Origin: Thermoleophilia bacterium
GTDB taxonomy: Bacteria; Actinomycetota; Thermoleophilia; Gaiellales; Gaiellaceae
Length of the DNA stretch: 28,754 bases
Reading direction: 5' to 3'
Assembly: GCA_014534415.1 (NCBI GenBank)
Contig: JACVRM010000005.1
Location: 1 to 28,754 of the forward strand
Shown one piece after another: positions 8,001 through 16,561 of this stretch. Within the stretch, counting starts at the first letter, position 1, and every line of letters begins with the position of its first letter. The notes beneath the pieces were generated by a model. That model searched no databases. It saw only the letters and a program-made list of their open reading frames with translations, and was not told where the DNA came from. Position numbers and translations under genes: made by a program.

Positions 8001-8300
8001 CTGCACGCGGCGGTCGAAGATCGGTACGGACCCGTACCGGGGCCGGTCGAGAACCTCTTCACCATCCAGGACGCGAAACTCAAGCTGGCGCGCATCGGCG
8101 CGGACTACCTCGTCTACCGCGACGGCAAGGCGACGGTCGGTCCGCTCGTGCTCGGCTCGGGCGAGCTCAGGCAGTTGCGCGACGCCGTCGAGACGGCGGT
8201 CTACACGGTGGCGCGCAGCGAGGTCTCATTAAGGGGAGATGAATTCGCGGAAGCCGCGCAAGTGCTCGATGCTATATTGCGGCTGCGCCACGCGGCGTGA
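5043..8300 (+). CDS. mfd: Transcription-repair coupling factor Mfd
   Basis: The product is 1085 aa, slightly shorter than the usual 1100-1180. It is an ATP-driven DNA translocase that removes RNA polymerase stalled at lesions and recruits UvrA. Order of domains: a UvrB-homology module (about 1-320, with GHFAVRGGIVDVFP); the CarD-like RNA polymerase interaction domain (about 425-485, LRTGDYVVHEDHGVGHL); helicase lobe 1 with Walker A (CGDVGFGKTE, about 575-585) and the diagnostic DEEQRFG box (about 679-685); LTATPIPRTLH and the lobe 2 motifs (STTIIESGLDIP, QIRGRVGRS); and a C-terminal regulatory domain. The start is uncertain: ATG 5043 overlaps a TACGAT -10-like box (5039-5044), so GTG 5079 is an alternative. 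The gene sits between pth and the foldase gene, as in other Actinobacteria. Confidence 0.97.
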   Translation: MIGAEPGVPSLVVDQLTVDIPVLNALARELAENERLQTFADALPATRARVSEPALPLVLAALHERLRRGVVCVLPDDADARDAAEAAGWYLGAAAVALLPSRGVRWGSGLEPPPHLVGERARALDVLAAGGLVCASALALAEPVPPPEVRPAPIRLAAGDEPGSDALAEELAWAGYERVERVEERGHFAVRGGIVDVFPTTGREPLRIELFGDEIEGIRAFSPFTQRALHPIESAVVFPAAERRADLAGPTLAEDHEGPPAVPSDLVPVLQRAPDLAWQPDQIREVVLEELGDPIDLTGAAELEPLPRNQPFAFEAQRPALSARGLSEAEHELAGLARAGLRVLVAFSHRGEALRTRGLLRRVQAELVDDPADLRREGVAFLVAPARRGFVWRELGLALLPDTQVFRKRPPRADVRLGRALQSFADLRTGDYVVHEDHGVGHLMSFETKAVAGVTRDYLLLAFRGEDRLYVPHEQIGKVSRYIGADARPPALSKLGGKAWELVKNRARTSVRELAGDLLKLYAERQHAPGVAYDLRNEWLDRLETMFPYRETEDQARAIEAVKEDLEAPRPMDRLVCGDVGFGKTEVALRAAFAVAVNGRQTLMLVPTTVLAQQHWNTFRERYRDFPLRVEMVSRFRRPADVKAVLREFAEGKVDVLIGTHRVLSRDVIPRNLGLVIVDEEQRFGVAQKELLRSLRLEVDVLALTATPIPRTLHMSLSGLRDISIIETPPEGRRPIRTHVGEYDEELIRTALEREHARQGQSFYLHNRVETIEQAAAKLQALCPGLRLVVAHGQMAERELEQRMLAFLRGDADVLVSTTIIESGLDIPQANTLVIERADTLGLAQLYQIRGRVGRSDVPAHAYLFYPDSQELTAEARARLATLADHTELGAGFAIAMRDLEIRGAGELLGAEQSGHVAAVGFELYVELLDEAVAELSGQRRQAVRPVRVDARIDAYVPASYIPSEAQKIDLHRRLALAESEDELRELHAAVEDRYGPVPGPVENLFTIQDAKLKLARIGADYLVYRDGKATVGPLVLGSGELRQLRDAVETAVYTVARSEVSLRGDEFAEAAQVLDAILRLRHAA

Positions 8301-8337
8301 ACCGGCCTACGCGCTCGGGCGACACACTCTCAAGTAG

Positions 8338-9357
8338 ATGACCCTCCGCTACAGCATTCTCCTGGTGCCGATTGCCGCGCTCGGCCTCGCCGCGTGTGGC
8401 GGCGGCGACTCGGACGACGTGCCGTCCAACGCCGTCGCCGTGATCGACAAGTGCGACCGGGCTGTCACCAAGAACGACTTCAACCAGGTCATCGAGCAGG
8501 CGCGCGCGCAGTACAAGCGCGAGAAGCAGGCGTTTCCGGAGCCCGGCACCGAGGAGTACCGGGGCGTGCAGAGCCAGATCGTCGGCTACCTGGTCGTCCG
8601 CGAGGGGTACGTGTGCGAGGGCGAGCAACTCGACGTGAAAGTCTCCGACGACGAGGTCGACAAGCGCATCGACGAGCTCGTCAAGCAGTACTACAAGGGC
8701 GACAAGGACAAGTTCGAGAGCGAGCTGAACAAGCAGGGCGTCTCGAAGGACCAGCTGAACAAGGAAATTCTCATGCAGCTGTTCCAGAAGAAGATCTACG
8801 ACAAGGTCACCGCCGACGTGAAGGTGACCGACGACGAGATCGCCAAGTACTACCGGGAGAACAAGCAGCAGTACACGAACGCGGCCACGCGGACCGTCCG
8901 CCACATCCTGGTGAAGCAGCGGACGCTCGCCGACCGGCTGCTCAGGCAGCTTCGCACCGGCGCGAACTTCGCCGCGCTCGCGAAGAAGCACTCCACTGAC
9001 CCGGGCTCGAAGAAGCAGGGCGGCAAGCTGGAGCTCGCCAAGGGCCAGACGGTGCCGGCCTTCGACAAGGTCGCGTTCCAGCTCGAGAAGGGCGAGCTCT
9101 CGAAGCCGGTCAAGACGCAGTTCGGCTGGCACATCGTCAGGGCGGAGACGGCGGTCAAGCCGGCCAAGACGCAGACGCTCGCCGAGGTCAAGGATTCGAT
9201 CCGCGAGATCCTCATCCAGTCGAAGAAGACGGAGCAGGGCCAGAAGTGGACCGAGGACTTCCGCAAGCAGCTCGCAACGGCAGGTGCGGTCGACTACCAG
9301 GCCGGCTACAAGCCGCCGCAGACGACGACCGCCCCACGAGCGACCACCGACAAGTAG
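8338..9357 (+). CDS. Parvulin-type peptidyl-prolyl isomerase lipoprotein (PrsA/SurA-like)
   Basis: The product is 339 aa. The first 20 residues are a lipoprotein signal (MTLRYSILLVPIAALGLAAC) with lipobox Leu-Ala-Ala-Cys and predicted lipid attachment at Cys20. Residues ~30-180 form a charged, helical SurA-N-like chaperone region. Residues ~184-272 are a parvulin rotamase domain: RTVRHILVK, FAALAKKHSTDPGSKKQGG, then AFQLEKGELSKPVKTQFGWH. The end is a Pro/Thr-rich tail. It should act outside the membrane, helping exported proteins fold. The ATG at 8338 has no obvious Shine-Dalgarno sequence. It lies 37 bp after mfd, and mazG starts one base after its stop codon, so all three are probably one transcript. 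Assignment to PrsA versus SurA cannot be made from sequence alone. Confidence 0.9.
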   Translation: MTLRYSILLVPIAALGLAACGGGDSDDVPSNAVAVIDKCDRAVTKNDFNQVIEQARAQYKREKQAFPEPGTEEYRGVQSQIVGYLVVREGYVCEGEQLDVKVSDDEVDKRIDELVKQYYKGDKDKFESELNKQGVSKDQLNKEILMQLFQKKIYDKVTADVKVTDDEIAKYYRENKQQYTNAATRTVRHILVKQRTLADRLLRQLRTGANFAALAKKHSTDPGSKKQGGKLELAKGQTVPAFDKVAFQLEKGELSKPVKTQFGWHIVRAETAVKPAKTQTLAEVKDSIREILIQSKKTEQGQKWTEDFRKQLATAGAVDYQAGYKPPQTTTAPRATTDK

Positions 9358-9358
9358 C

Positions 9359-10161
9359 GTGGCGCCCGGCGACGGGCTGACCGAAGCACTGGTGTCGCTC
9401 CAGGCGCTGACGGAGCGCCTGCGCCGCGACTGCCCGTGGGACCGGGAGCAGACCGCCCGCACGATCGTCCCGCATACCGTCGAGGAGGCGTACGAGGTCG
9501 CCGACGCGGCGCTCGCCGGCCGTCCCGACAGGCTCCTCGACGAGCTCGGCGACTTGCTCTTCCAGGTGTACTTCCTCGCCCTGCTCCTGTCGGAGCAGGG
9601 CGAGGGAGGGCTGGAGGAGGTCGCGCGGGCGATCCACACGAAGCTGGTGAGGCGTCACCCGCACGTCTTCGGAGACGTGGAGGCGCGTACCGCCGGCCGC
9701 GTGCGCGAACGCTGGGAGCGCATCAAGCGCGACGACGAGGGTCGCGAGGGCGTCTTCCACGACGTCGGCGCGTCGCTGCCCGCACTGCTGCTCGCCCGCA
9801 AGGTGCAGCGGCGCGCCGCCGCGGTCGGGTACGACTGGCCCGATGTGGCCGGGCCGCTTGCCAAGCTGCGGGAGGAACTCGACGAGCTCGCGGCGGAGAT
9901 CGAGCGCCTCGGCGAGCCCGGCGCCGAGACCGAGCCGGACGCCCGTATCGCCGACGAAGTCGGCGACGCGCTCTTCACCGTCGTGAACGTCGCGCGGCGC
10001 TTGAACGTCGATCCCGAGCTCGCCCTGCGGCAGACGACCGGTAAGTTCGTCTCTCGCGTCGAGCGGGCGGCCGCGCTGGCAGCCGAGCGCGGTGAGGCGT
10101 GGACGGAGCTCGCGCTCGACGACCAGGAGCGGTACTACGAGCAGGCGAAGGAGGCGTCGGG

Positions 10162-10165
<4 letters not shown>
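9359..10165 (+). CDS. mazG: Nucleoside triphosphate pyrophosphohydrolase MazG
   Basis: The product is 268 aa with two MazG-type helical domains. It hydrolyses NTPs or dNTPs to the monophosphate and pyrophosphate, a house-cleaning and stringent-response role. The N-terminal domain has the hallmark RRDCPWDREQTARTIVPHTV, the metal-binding E-E-A-Y-E (residues 42-46) and DELGDLL (61-67). The second domain shows the matching KLREELDEL and IADEVGDALFTVVNVAR. The GTG at 9359 directly follows the foldase stop codon and gives the expected N-terminus; a longer upstream frame lies inside the foldase gene. The stop overlaps the eno start in a GTGA junction, so translation of the two is probably coupled. 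Confidence 0.95.
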
Positions 10166-11457
<1,292 letters not shown>

Positions 11458-11481
11458 GCGTGTGGCGTTCGACGCAACCGC

Positions 11482-11487
11482 TACCGT
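11482..11487 (+). promoter_or_regulatory. -10-like box of pyk
   Basis: TACCGT lies 6 nt before the GTG start of pyk at 11494, with no Shine-Dalgarno sequence between, which fits a leaderless transcript starting at or next to the GTG. It lies in the 36-bp eno-pyk gap. Confidence 0.45.
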
Positions 11488-11493
11488 GGACAC

Positions 11494-12921
11494 GTGAACG
11501 CCGCGACACCGCGCCGTACCAAGATCGTGGCCACGCTCGGCCCTGCGTCGTCGTCGCCGGAAGCCGTGACCGCGCTCGCCCGCGCGGGCATGGACGCAGC
11601 ACGCCTGAACTTCTCGCACGGCAGCCATGACGACCACGCCGAGCGGGTGCGCCTCGTCCGCGAGGCGGAACGCGTCGTCGGGCGCCCGCTCGCCGTAATT
11701 GCCGACCTCCAAGGACCGAAGATTCGTGTCGGCGACCTGGAGGCGCCGCTACGGCTCGACCGGGGAACGCAGATCACCGTCGTCGGACAGGACGCGGGGC
11801 GCAACGGCGCGGTTCCCGGCGAGCTGCCGGTCAGCCCCGCTGTGCTCGGGGAGGTCCTACAGCCCGGCCACGACGTCCTCATCGACGACGGAGTCGTTCG
11901 CCTCCACGTAGAGAGCGTCGAAGCGGGCCGGGCGAGCTGCGCGGTGCTGGCAGGCGGCACGGTCACCTCACACAAGGGCGTCAACGTGCCCGGCGTGCCC
12001 GTCCCGATCCCCTCGTTGACGCGGAAGGACATCGACGACCTCGAGTTCGCGCTCGCGCTCGGCGTCGACTACGTCGCGCTGTCGTTCGTCCGCTCGCCCG
12101 CCGACGTGCGCGACCTGAGCGACCTGATCGAGCATGCCGGGTCGACCGCGCGCGTGATCGCGAAGATCGAGAAATCGGAGGCGATCGACGCGCTCGACGA
12201 GGTGCTGGCCGAAACCGACGCCGTCATGGTCGCGCGCGGCGACCTTGGAGTCGAGATCGGCGTCGCCGAGGTGCCGCTCGTCCAGAAGCGGATCATCACG
12301 GCAGCGCTGGAGCGCGGGAAGCCGGTCATCACGGCGACCCAGATGCTCGAGTCGATGGTGCACGCTCCCGATCCAACCCGGGCGGAGGCGAGCGACGTGG
12401 CCAATGCGATCCTCGACGGCAGCTCGGCGCTGATGCTCGCCGGTGAGACGGCGGTCGGCCAGTACCCGGTCGAGGCGGTCGAGTACATGGACCGCATCGC
12501 GTGCGCGATCGAGCCCAGCCTGGGCTACCGCCACGAGCTGCCGCAGCCCGAGGAACGGGCGACCGTCGGCCAGGCGATGTCGAACGCGGCGTGCGACCTC
12601 GCGGAGGCGCTGGGGGTGCGGGCCATCCTCGTGCCCACGTTCAGCGGCCGGACGGCGTCGGCGGTCGCGCGGCTGCGCCCGCGCCGTCCTATCGTCGCGC
12701 TGACGCACCACGCCGAGGTCGCGTCGCATCTCGCAATCGAGTGGGGAGTCACACCGGTCGTCATACCGGAGTGCCGGGACGTGACCGACTTGTGGTCGCG
12801 CTCGCTGGCGGCGGCCCGCGAGACGAATCTCGTGCGCGAGGGTGATCTGGTCGTGCTCACGGCCGGGACGGCCGTGAACATTCCCGGCTCCACGAACGTC
12901 ATCAAGGTCGAGCTCGTCTGA
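11494..12921 (+). CDS. pyk: Pyruvate kinase
   Basis: The product is 475 aa, normal for bacterial pyruvate kinase. It transfers phosphate from PEP to ADP in the last step of glycolysis. The barrel shows TKIVATLGPASSSPEAV, the Arg-Asn pair in ARLNFSHGSHDDH, IADLQGPKIRVGD, then the B-domain, the signature IAKIEKSEAIDALDEV, MVARGDLGVEI and ATQMLESMVHAPDPTRAEASD. The C-terminal allosteric domain (LAEALGVRAILVPTFSGRTA; ends AVNIPGSTNVIKV) is complete. The GTG at 11494 is preceded by a TACCGT box and no Shine-Dalgarno sequence, so it may have its own leaderless promoter besides read-through from eno. A strong hairpin begins 3 bp after the stop codon. Confidence 0.98.
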   Translation: MNAATPRRTKIVATLGPASSSPEAVTALARAGMDAARLNFSHGSHDDHAERVRLVREAERVVGRPLAVIADLQGPKIRVGDLEAPLRLDRGTQITVVGQDAGRNGAVPGELPVSPAVLGEVLQPGHDVLIDDGVVRLHVESVEAGRASCAVLAGGTVTSHKGVNVPGVPVPIPSLTRKDIDDLEFALALGVDYVALSFVRSPADVRDLSDLIEHAGSTARVIAKIEKSEAIDALDEVLAETDAVMVARGDLGVEIGVAEVPLVQKRIITAALERGKPVITATQMLESMVHAPDPTRAEASDVANAILDGSSALMLAGETAVGQYPVEAVEYMDRIACAIEPSLGYRHELPQPEERATVGQAMSNAACDLAEALGVRAILVPTFSGRTASAVARLRPRRPIVALTHHAEVASHLAIEWGVTPVVIPECRDVTDLWSRSLAAARETNLVREGDLVVLTAGTAVNIPGSTNVIKVELV

Positions 12922-12923
12922 GT

Positions 12924-12947
12924 CGCGACCGGCGGCGCCCGGTCGCG
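12924..12947. terminator. Bidirectional hairpin between pyk and the SnoaL-like gene
   Basis: A perfect 9-bp inverted repeat (CGCGACCGG / CCGGTCGCG, arms 12924-12932 and 12939-12947) with a 6-nt loop lies 3 bp after the pyk stop and 27 bp before the stop of the converging gene. There is no T tract on the plus side, so termination may be Rho-aided or hairpin-only. It could serve both converging transcripts. Confidence 0.6.
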
Positions 12948-12974
12948 CCCAGTCGATCGGCACCGGCGCGGGTT

Positions 12975-13391
12975 TTACTGCGTCAGCCCGAGCTGGCCGA
13001 GCAGCGAAGCCACGTCGTAATAGCGCCGCTCCTCGCGGATGCGACCGTCCTCGTCGAGCGTGGCGAAGACGCCGACGGGCAGCTCAATGGTCCTGTTCGT
13101 CGCCGGGATTTCGCCGTCGGGACCGATTAGCGGCCCCGTGTGCGTGCCGTTCATGGTGATCTCGAATGCGTGCTTGGTTCCATCCAGAATTGGGCGGGCG
13201 AAGCTCGCCTCGAGATCGGGAAAAGCTGTTACGAAGTCGGCGATGTCCTTCTCGACCGCCTCGCTCCCGCGGAGCGGCTCCGGGTACATCGGATCCGTGA
13301 CAACAGCGTCGGCGGCGTAGAGCGCCGCGAACGCCTCGGCGTCGTGGCGGTTGATGGTTTCGCGCCGCTTGTCGACTACGTTCGCGTGCAT
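12975..13391 (-). CDS. SnoaL-like/NTF2-fold protein
   Basis: The product is 138 aa. Landmarks: VVDKRRETINRHDAEAFAAL, YAADAVVTDPMYPEPLRG, VTAFPDLEASFARP, MNGTHTGPLIG and VGVFATLDEDGRIREERRYYD match the SnoaL-like polyketide cyclase / ester cyclase branch of the NTF2 fold, a cone-shaped small-molecule pocket. Substrate unknown; many relatives have no known activity. The ATG at 13391 follows a very strong ribosome binding site (AAGGAGGAGG, about 8 nt upstream). It lies 82 bp downstream of, and on the same strand as, the LuxR regulator, so the two may share a transcript. It converges on pyk with a shared hairpin. The pair interrupts an otherwise plus-strand core block. Confidence 0.85.
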   Translation of the reverse strand: MHANVVDKRRETINRHDAEAFAALYAADAVVTDPMYPEPLRGSEAVEKDIADFVTAFPDLEASFARPILDGTKHAFEITMNGTHTGPLIGPDGEIPATNRTIELPVGVFATLDEDGRIREERRYYDVASLLGQLGLTQ

Positions 13392-13473
13392 CGTCGACCT
13401 CCTCCTTCGGGCCTCGGTGTGTGGTTGCGGACAGCCTGGCGCCCGCTGGAGGAGCGAGCATCGGCGAGATTGC

Positions 13474-15144
13474 CTATTTCGTGGCGGAAGTTCGCTCGAG
13501 GTGCCGCACCGCCCACGCCGTCGCCTCACCACGGCCGCGCAGCTCCAGCTTGCGGAGGACGCTGGCGACGTGATGCTCGACCGTCTTGCGGCTGACGACG
13601 AGCCGCGCCGCGATATCGCGGTTCGAAAGCCCCTCCCCCAGGAGCGCGAGCACCTCGCGCTCCCGCTTCGTAAGCAGCCCGAGTCGCTTCGGGCCGCTGC
13701 GCGCCGCCTTCACGCCGAGCGAGCGCAGGAAGGCGGCCGCCGTGTCGGCATCCCGGGCGGCGCCGAGCTCCTCGAAGCATGAGAGCGCGGCCCGCGCCTC
13801 TGCGACCGCGGTCTCGCGCTCGCCCTCGGCGAGCGCCCGGGCGAGCAGGAAGTGAGTCCGACCGCTCTCGAGCGGCATCTCGAGGCGGCCGAAGGCCGCG
13901 AGTGCGCGCTCCAAGTGGTCGATCGCCGATGAAAGCTCTGCGGTCGCCAGCAGCGCGCGACCGAGCGCTCGCTCGCCGCGCGCGACAATCAGGTCGCAGC
14001 CCACGCTCGAGCCCAGGTCAGCGAGCCCCTCGGCGCGCGTTGCCGCTTCGCGGAACGCACCTTGCGCGATCTCGGCCTCGGTGACCAGCTCGAGCAGGGC
14101 CGCGCCCTCCAAAGACTTCTCGTCGAGCTCGCGCAGGCGGCGGCGGAGGAGCGACGAGGCGACCACCGGCTCTCCGCAGGCGAGATGGATCGCAGCGGCC
14201 GCGTACGCCGTCGCCGGGTGATCCTCGTAGCCTGCAAGAAGGCGGACCGCCTCGTCGAGCCTGCCCTGCGCCAAGCGCAGCTCGGCGAGCTTCGCCAGCG
14301 CCTCGGCCTGAAGCACCGGCTCGGCCCTTTTGCCCATCTTGAGCGCAGCCTGCAGCTCGTGTTCGGCCCGCTCCCACTCGCCGACGGCGAGCAGGATGCT
14401 GCCGTAGTGGGTCCGACAGGTGGTGTAGAGGTGGGAAGAGCCGTAGCGCCGGTTGAAGTCGTCGGCGGCCCGAATCCACTGAACGGCTCGTTTGACGTCG
14501 GCCGCGCGGCTGCACGAGGTGATCGTGCGGCAGCCGATCAGGACGACGGTGTCGAGGTCGCCGCCCTCGCCGGCGAGCGCCCCGGCCATCGCTTGGTCGA
14601 GGAGCGCGAGGCCCTCCTCGAATCTTCCCATCCCGACCAGCGCAGTTCCGAGCTCGGCAGCCGCGCACAGCTCCAGGTCGGCATCGGCGGAGCGGCGCGC
14701 GCTCTGACGCGCCTCCTGTGCCCAGCTCTCGGCCTCGTGCGGATGTCCCCTGTCGTTGGCGACGTAGGCGCGGCAGAGCAGCACCCAGCCGTTCATGGGC
14801 GCGAGGTCGAACTCCTCGACGACGCTCGCCGCGCGGCCCAGCCATCCGCGGGAGGCGGCGTCGTTGCCGAGGCTCATGCGGTACGCGAGACAGAGGTAGA
14901 CGGCGGCGACGACGGCCTGGCCCGGATCGGGGCGCCTTCGAAACGCCGCGTAGGCGCGCTCCCAACAGCGAAGCGAGTCCTCGGTCTCGCCGAGCCACCA
15001 CAGCGCGATGCCGAGCCCGAACAGCGCCTCTCCCGACTCCTCGCGCTCGAGCGCGACGTCGAACGAGTTCCTGGCGATCGACCACTCCCCGGCCTCGAGC
15101 GCCTTCTGCGCCCCTTCGAGTACAGCGTCAATCTCGGCGGGCAC
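13474..15144 (-). CDS. TPR-containing LuxR-family transcriptional regulator
   Basis: The product is 556 aa from the GTG at 15144. Residues ~1-470 are Ala/Leu/Glu-rich helical hairpins of tetratricopeptide type (for example AEIDAVLEGAQKALEAGEWS and TAYAAAAIHLACGEPVVASS). The last 68 residues (489-556) are a LuxR/FixJ-type helix-turn-helix: LTKREREVLALLGEGLSNRD, IAARLVVSRKTVEHHV. There is no receiver or NTPase domain, so activity is probably set by ligand or protein binding to the TPR array; the signal is unknown. The GTG at 15144 lies 7 nt after a TAGGAT box; the frame extends 24 codons further upstream but that part would be excluded by this promoter. It diverges from ftsB across about 205 bp, and may regulate itself and the downstream SnoaL-like gene. 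Confidence 0.85.
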   Translation of the reverse strand: MPAEIDAVLEGAQKALEAGEWSIARNSFDVALEREESGEALFGLGIALWWLGETEDSLRCWERAYAAFRRRPDPGQAVVAAVYLCLAYRMSLGNDAASRGWLGRAASVVEEFDLAPMNGWVLLCRAYVANDRGHPHEAESWAQEARQSARRSADADLELCAAAELGTALVGMGRFEEGLALLDQAMAGALAGEGGDLDTVVLIGCRTITSCSRAADVKRAVQWIRAADDFNRRYGSSHLYTTCRTHYGSILLAVGEWERAEHELQAALKMGKRAEPVLQAEALAKLAELRLAQGRLDEAVRLLAGYEDHPATAYAAAAIHLACGEPVVASSLLRRRLRELDEKSLEGAALLELVTEAEIAQGAFREAATRAEGLADLGSSVGCDLIVARGERALGRALLATAELSSAIDHLERALAAFGRLEMPLESGRTHFLLARALAEGERETAVAEARAALSCFEELGAARDADTAAAFLRSLGVKAARSGPKRLGLLTKREREVLALLGEGLSNRDIAARLVVSRKTVEHHVASVLRKLELRGRGEATAWAVRHLERTSATK

Positions 15145-15151
15145 AAGGTAA

Positions 15152-15157
15152 ATCCTA
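15152..15157 (-). promoter_or_regulatory. -10-like box of the LuxR regulator gene
   Basis: On the minus strand TAGGAT lies 7 nt before the GTG at 15144, in the same leaderless arrangement seen at other genes here. It sits in the divergent 205-bp region shared with ftsB. Confidence 0.45.
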
Positions 15158-15349
15158 GGCCGACTCACGGCTCCGAGGGTTCGGGGCTGCTGCCGCCTCG
15201 ATGCAGCCCGCTCCACGTCGACCGCTCGCGATGGCCCAAAGTAGGGAGGCAGCTACCTGGGCACTCTGTCGGGCTCGTTGCGGGCGGAGTCGGTCACACC
15301 CCTCGGTACGTGGAGAAGGACGCGCCGGGCGCGCCGCGAACCGAGCGGC

Positions 15350-15691
15350 GTGGCGAAACGCCGCCAGACGCAGCGACGGCGTCGCAGCCTGCCGCGGCTC
15401 GGTGCCGGTTGGCTGGCCGTCGTGCTGCTCGCGTTCGTCGCGTTCCTCTACTACCGGCCCCTCCAAACCTACGCCGAGACTCGCGCCGAGCTGCGCCAGC
15501 GAACGGCCGAAGTCGAGGCGCTCCGCGCGGAACGCCGGGCGCTCGGGCGGCGCGCCGCGGCGGGCGCCAGCGAGGCGACGCTCGAGCGCGCCGCCCGCCG
15601 GCTCGGCTTGGTGCGCCCGGGCGAGCGGCTCTTCATCGTCACGGGTCTCGAGCGCTGGCGGCGCGCGAAGAACGCTCCGGGCACTCGCTGA
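15350..15691 (+). CDS. ftsB: FtsB/DivIC-type septum formation protein
   Basis: The product is 113 aa from the GTG at 15350. A basic N-terminus (MAKRRQTQRRRRSLPRLG) leads into one transmembrane helix (about 18-37, GAGWLAVVLLAFVAFLYY), then a coiled coil (about 40-70, YAETRAELRQRTAEVEALRA) and the family's C-terminal motif (ERAARRLGLVRPGERLFIV). This is the classic small bitopic divisome protein that pairs with FtsL and FtsQ/DivIB at the septum. The start is uncertain: the frame opens upstream to a TTG at 15278, but GTG 15350 gives a typical basic N-terminus. In Actinobacteria ftsB normally follows eno; here pyk and the minus-strand LuxR/SnoaL pair lie between. The DUF501 gene follows directly. 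Confidence 0.9.
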   Translation: MAKRRQTQRRRRSLPRLGAGWLAVVLLAFVAFLYYRPLQTYAETRAELRQRTAEVEALRAERRALGRRAAAGASEATLERAARRLGLVRPGERLFIVTGLERWRRAKNAPGTR

Positions 15692-15695
15692 TCCG

Positions 15696-15701
15696 TACGA
15701 T
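15696..15701 (+). promoter_or_regulatory. -10-like box of the DUF501 gene
   Basis: TACGAT lies 6 nt before the ATG at 15708 and 4 bp after the ftsB stop, with no Shine-Dalgarno sequence, which fits a leaderless transcript. Confidence 0.45.
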
Positions 15702-15707
15702 CGACGC

Positions 15708-16232
15708 ATGGACGACGCCGCGGTCGTCGCTCTCGAGCTGGGGCGGGCCCCCCGTGCGTTTCGCCGGGTCGTGCGGCGGTGTCCGTACGGGCGCCCCGCC
15801 GTTACCGAGCAGGCGCCGTACGACGCCGCCGGCGAGCCGTTCCCCACGACCTACTACCTGACGTGCCCGCACATCGTGACGGCCGTCTCCCGCATCGAGG
15901 CGGCGGGCGGCGTCGAACGCTGGAGCGAGGCGGCGGCCGCTGACCCCGAATTGCGAGCGAGCCTTGCAACGGCCACGGAAGAGCAACGCGCTGTGCGCCG
16001 GGAGCTCGCCGGCGGCACGCACGGTCACGACGACGGCGCATCGCTCGAGCTGGGCATCGGCGGCGTCGCGACGCCCGAGCGGCTCAAATGCCTGCACGCG
16101 CACGCCGCGTACGCGCTCGCACGCCCCGGCTACCTCCTGGGAGAGCGGATCCTCGCGGAGGCAGAGCCGCTCTGGCCGGCCGAAGAGTGCTGCCTCGAGG
16201 CGCTTCTTCGCCGCCGCGAGGCGAGCGACTAG
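15708..16232 (+). CDS. DUF501 family protein
   Basis: The product is 174 aa. It carries the DUF501 landmarks: VVRRCPYGRPAVTEQAPYDA, GEPFPTTYYLTCPHIVTAVS, IEAAGGVERW, and late RLKCLHAHAAYALARPGY with conserved Cys and His residues. The family is almost confined to Actinobacteria, sits beside ftsB and often a Ppx/GppA phosphatase gene, and its function is not established. The conserved Cys/His pattern could bind a metal (inference). The ATG at 15708 is in frame 6 nt after a TACGAT box. No ppx gene follows here; a small unknown gene starts 11 bp downstream. Confidence 0.88.
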   Translation: MDDAAVVALELGRAPRAFRRVVRRCPYGRPAVTEQAPYDAAGEPFPTTYYLTCPHIVTAVSRIEAAGGVERWSEAAAADPELRASLATATEEQRAVRRELAGGTHGHDDGASLELGIGGVATPERLKCLHAHAAYALARPGYLLGERILAEAEPLWPAEECCLEALLRRREASD

Positions 16233-16235
16233 CCT
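16230..16235 (+). promoter_or_regulatory. -10-like box overlapping the DUF501 stop codon
   Basis: TAGCCT overlaps the TAG stop codon of the DUF501 gene and lies 8 nt before the GTG at 16244. It fits the leaderless pattern, but the next gene could also be read through from upstream. Weak. Confidence 0.3.
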
Positions 16236-16243
16236 TCGGCGCC

Positions 16244-16561
16244 GTGAACGACGAGGCCGCCGTCGAGAGGACTCGGCTCGAGTGGGAGGAGGGCTACCGC
16301 CGACTCGAGGGGCTCGCGGGCGACGCGGGGCTCTACCGGCGCGTGCTCGATGAGCTCGACGTCGTAACCGACGAGCTGCGCCGTCGTGTGGGCGAGACGT
16401 TCACGCTCGAGCAGCTCGTCCTGGCGTACGGCGAAGCGGACCGGTGGAGCCGCGAGGCGCTGGCGGATCGCGGCTCGCACGACGCGCACAGGCGCGCGGC
16501 GATGGTCGAGGACGCCGCCTTCCACCGCTATTCGCGCGGCGCGGTCGATTACCGGCCTTGA
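16244..16561 (+). CDS. Small helical protein of unknown function
   Basis: The product is 105 aa: MNDEAAVERTRLEWEEGYRR, then DELDVVTDELRRRVGETFTL and VLAYGEADRWSREALADRG. It is highly charged, predicted all-helical, with no transmembrane segment, cysteines or known catalytic motif. I do not recognise a named family with confidence; similar short genes occur next to ftsB/DUF501 in this group, to the best of my knowledge. GTG 16244 is 11 bp after the DUF501 stop. Its own stop codon overlaps the TTG start of the next gene (TTGA), so the two are probably translationally coupled. Confidence 0.7.
   Translation: MNDEAAVERTRLEWEEGYRRLEGLAGDAGLYRRVLDELDVVTDELRRRVGETFTLEQLVLAYGEADRWSREALADRGSHDAHRRAAMVEDAAFHRYSRGAVDYRP

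Noticed and set aside
8272..9639. Long minus-strand open frame (455 codons) opposite the foldase gene
   Set aside because: Antisense shadow of the parvulin lipoprotein gene; leucine- and valine-rich low-complexity translation without domains.
14062..15861. Long plus-strand open frame (599 codons) opposite the LuxR gene
   Set aside because: Antisense shadow of the regulator; the minus-strand TPR and LuxR motifs are clear.
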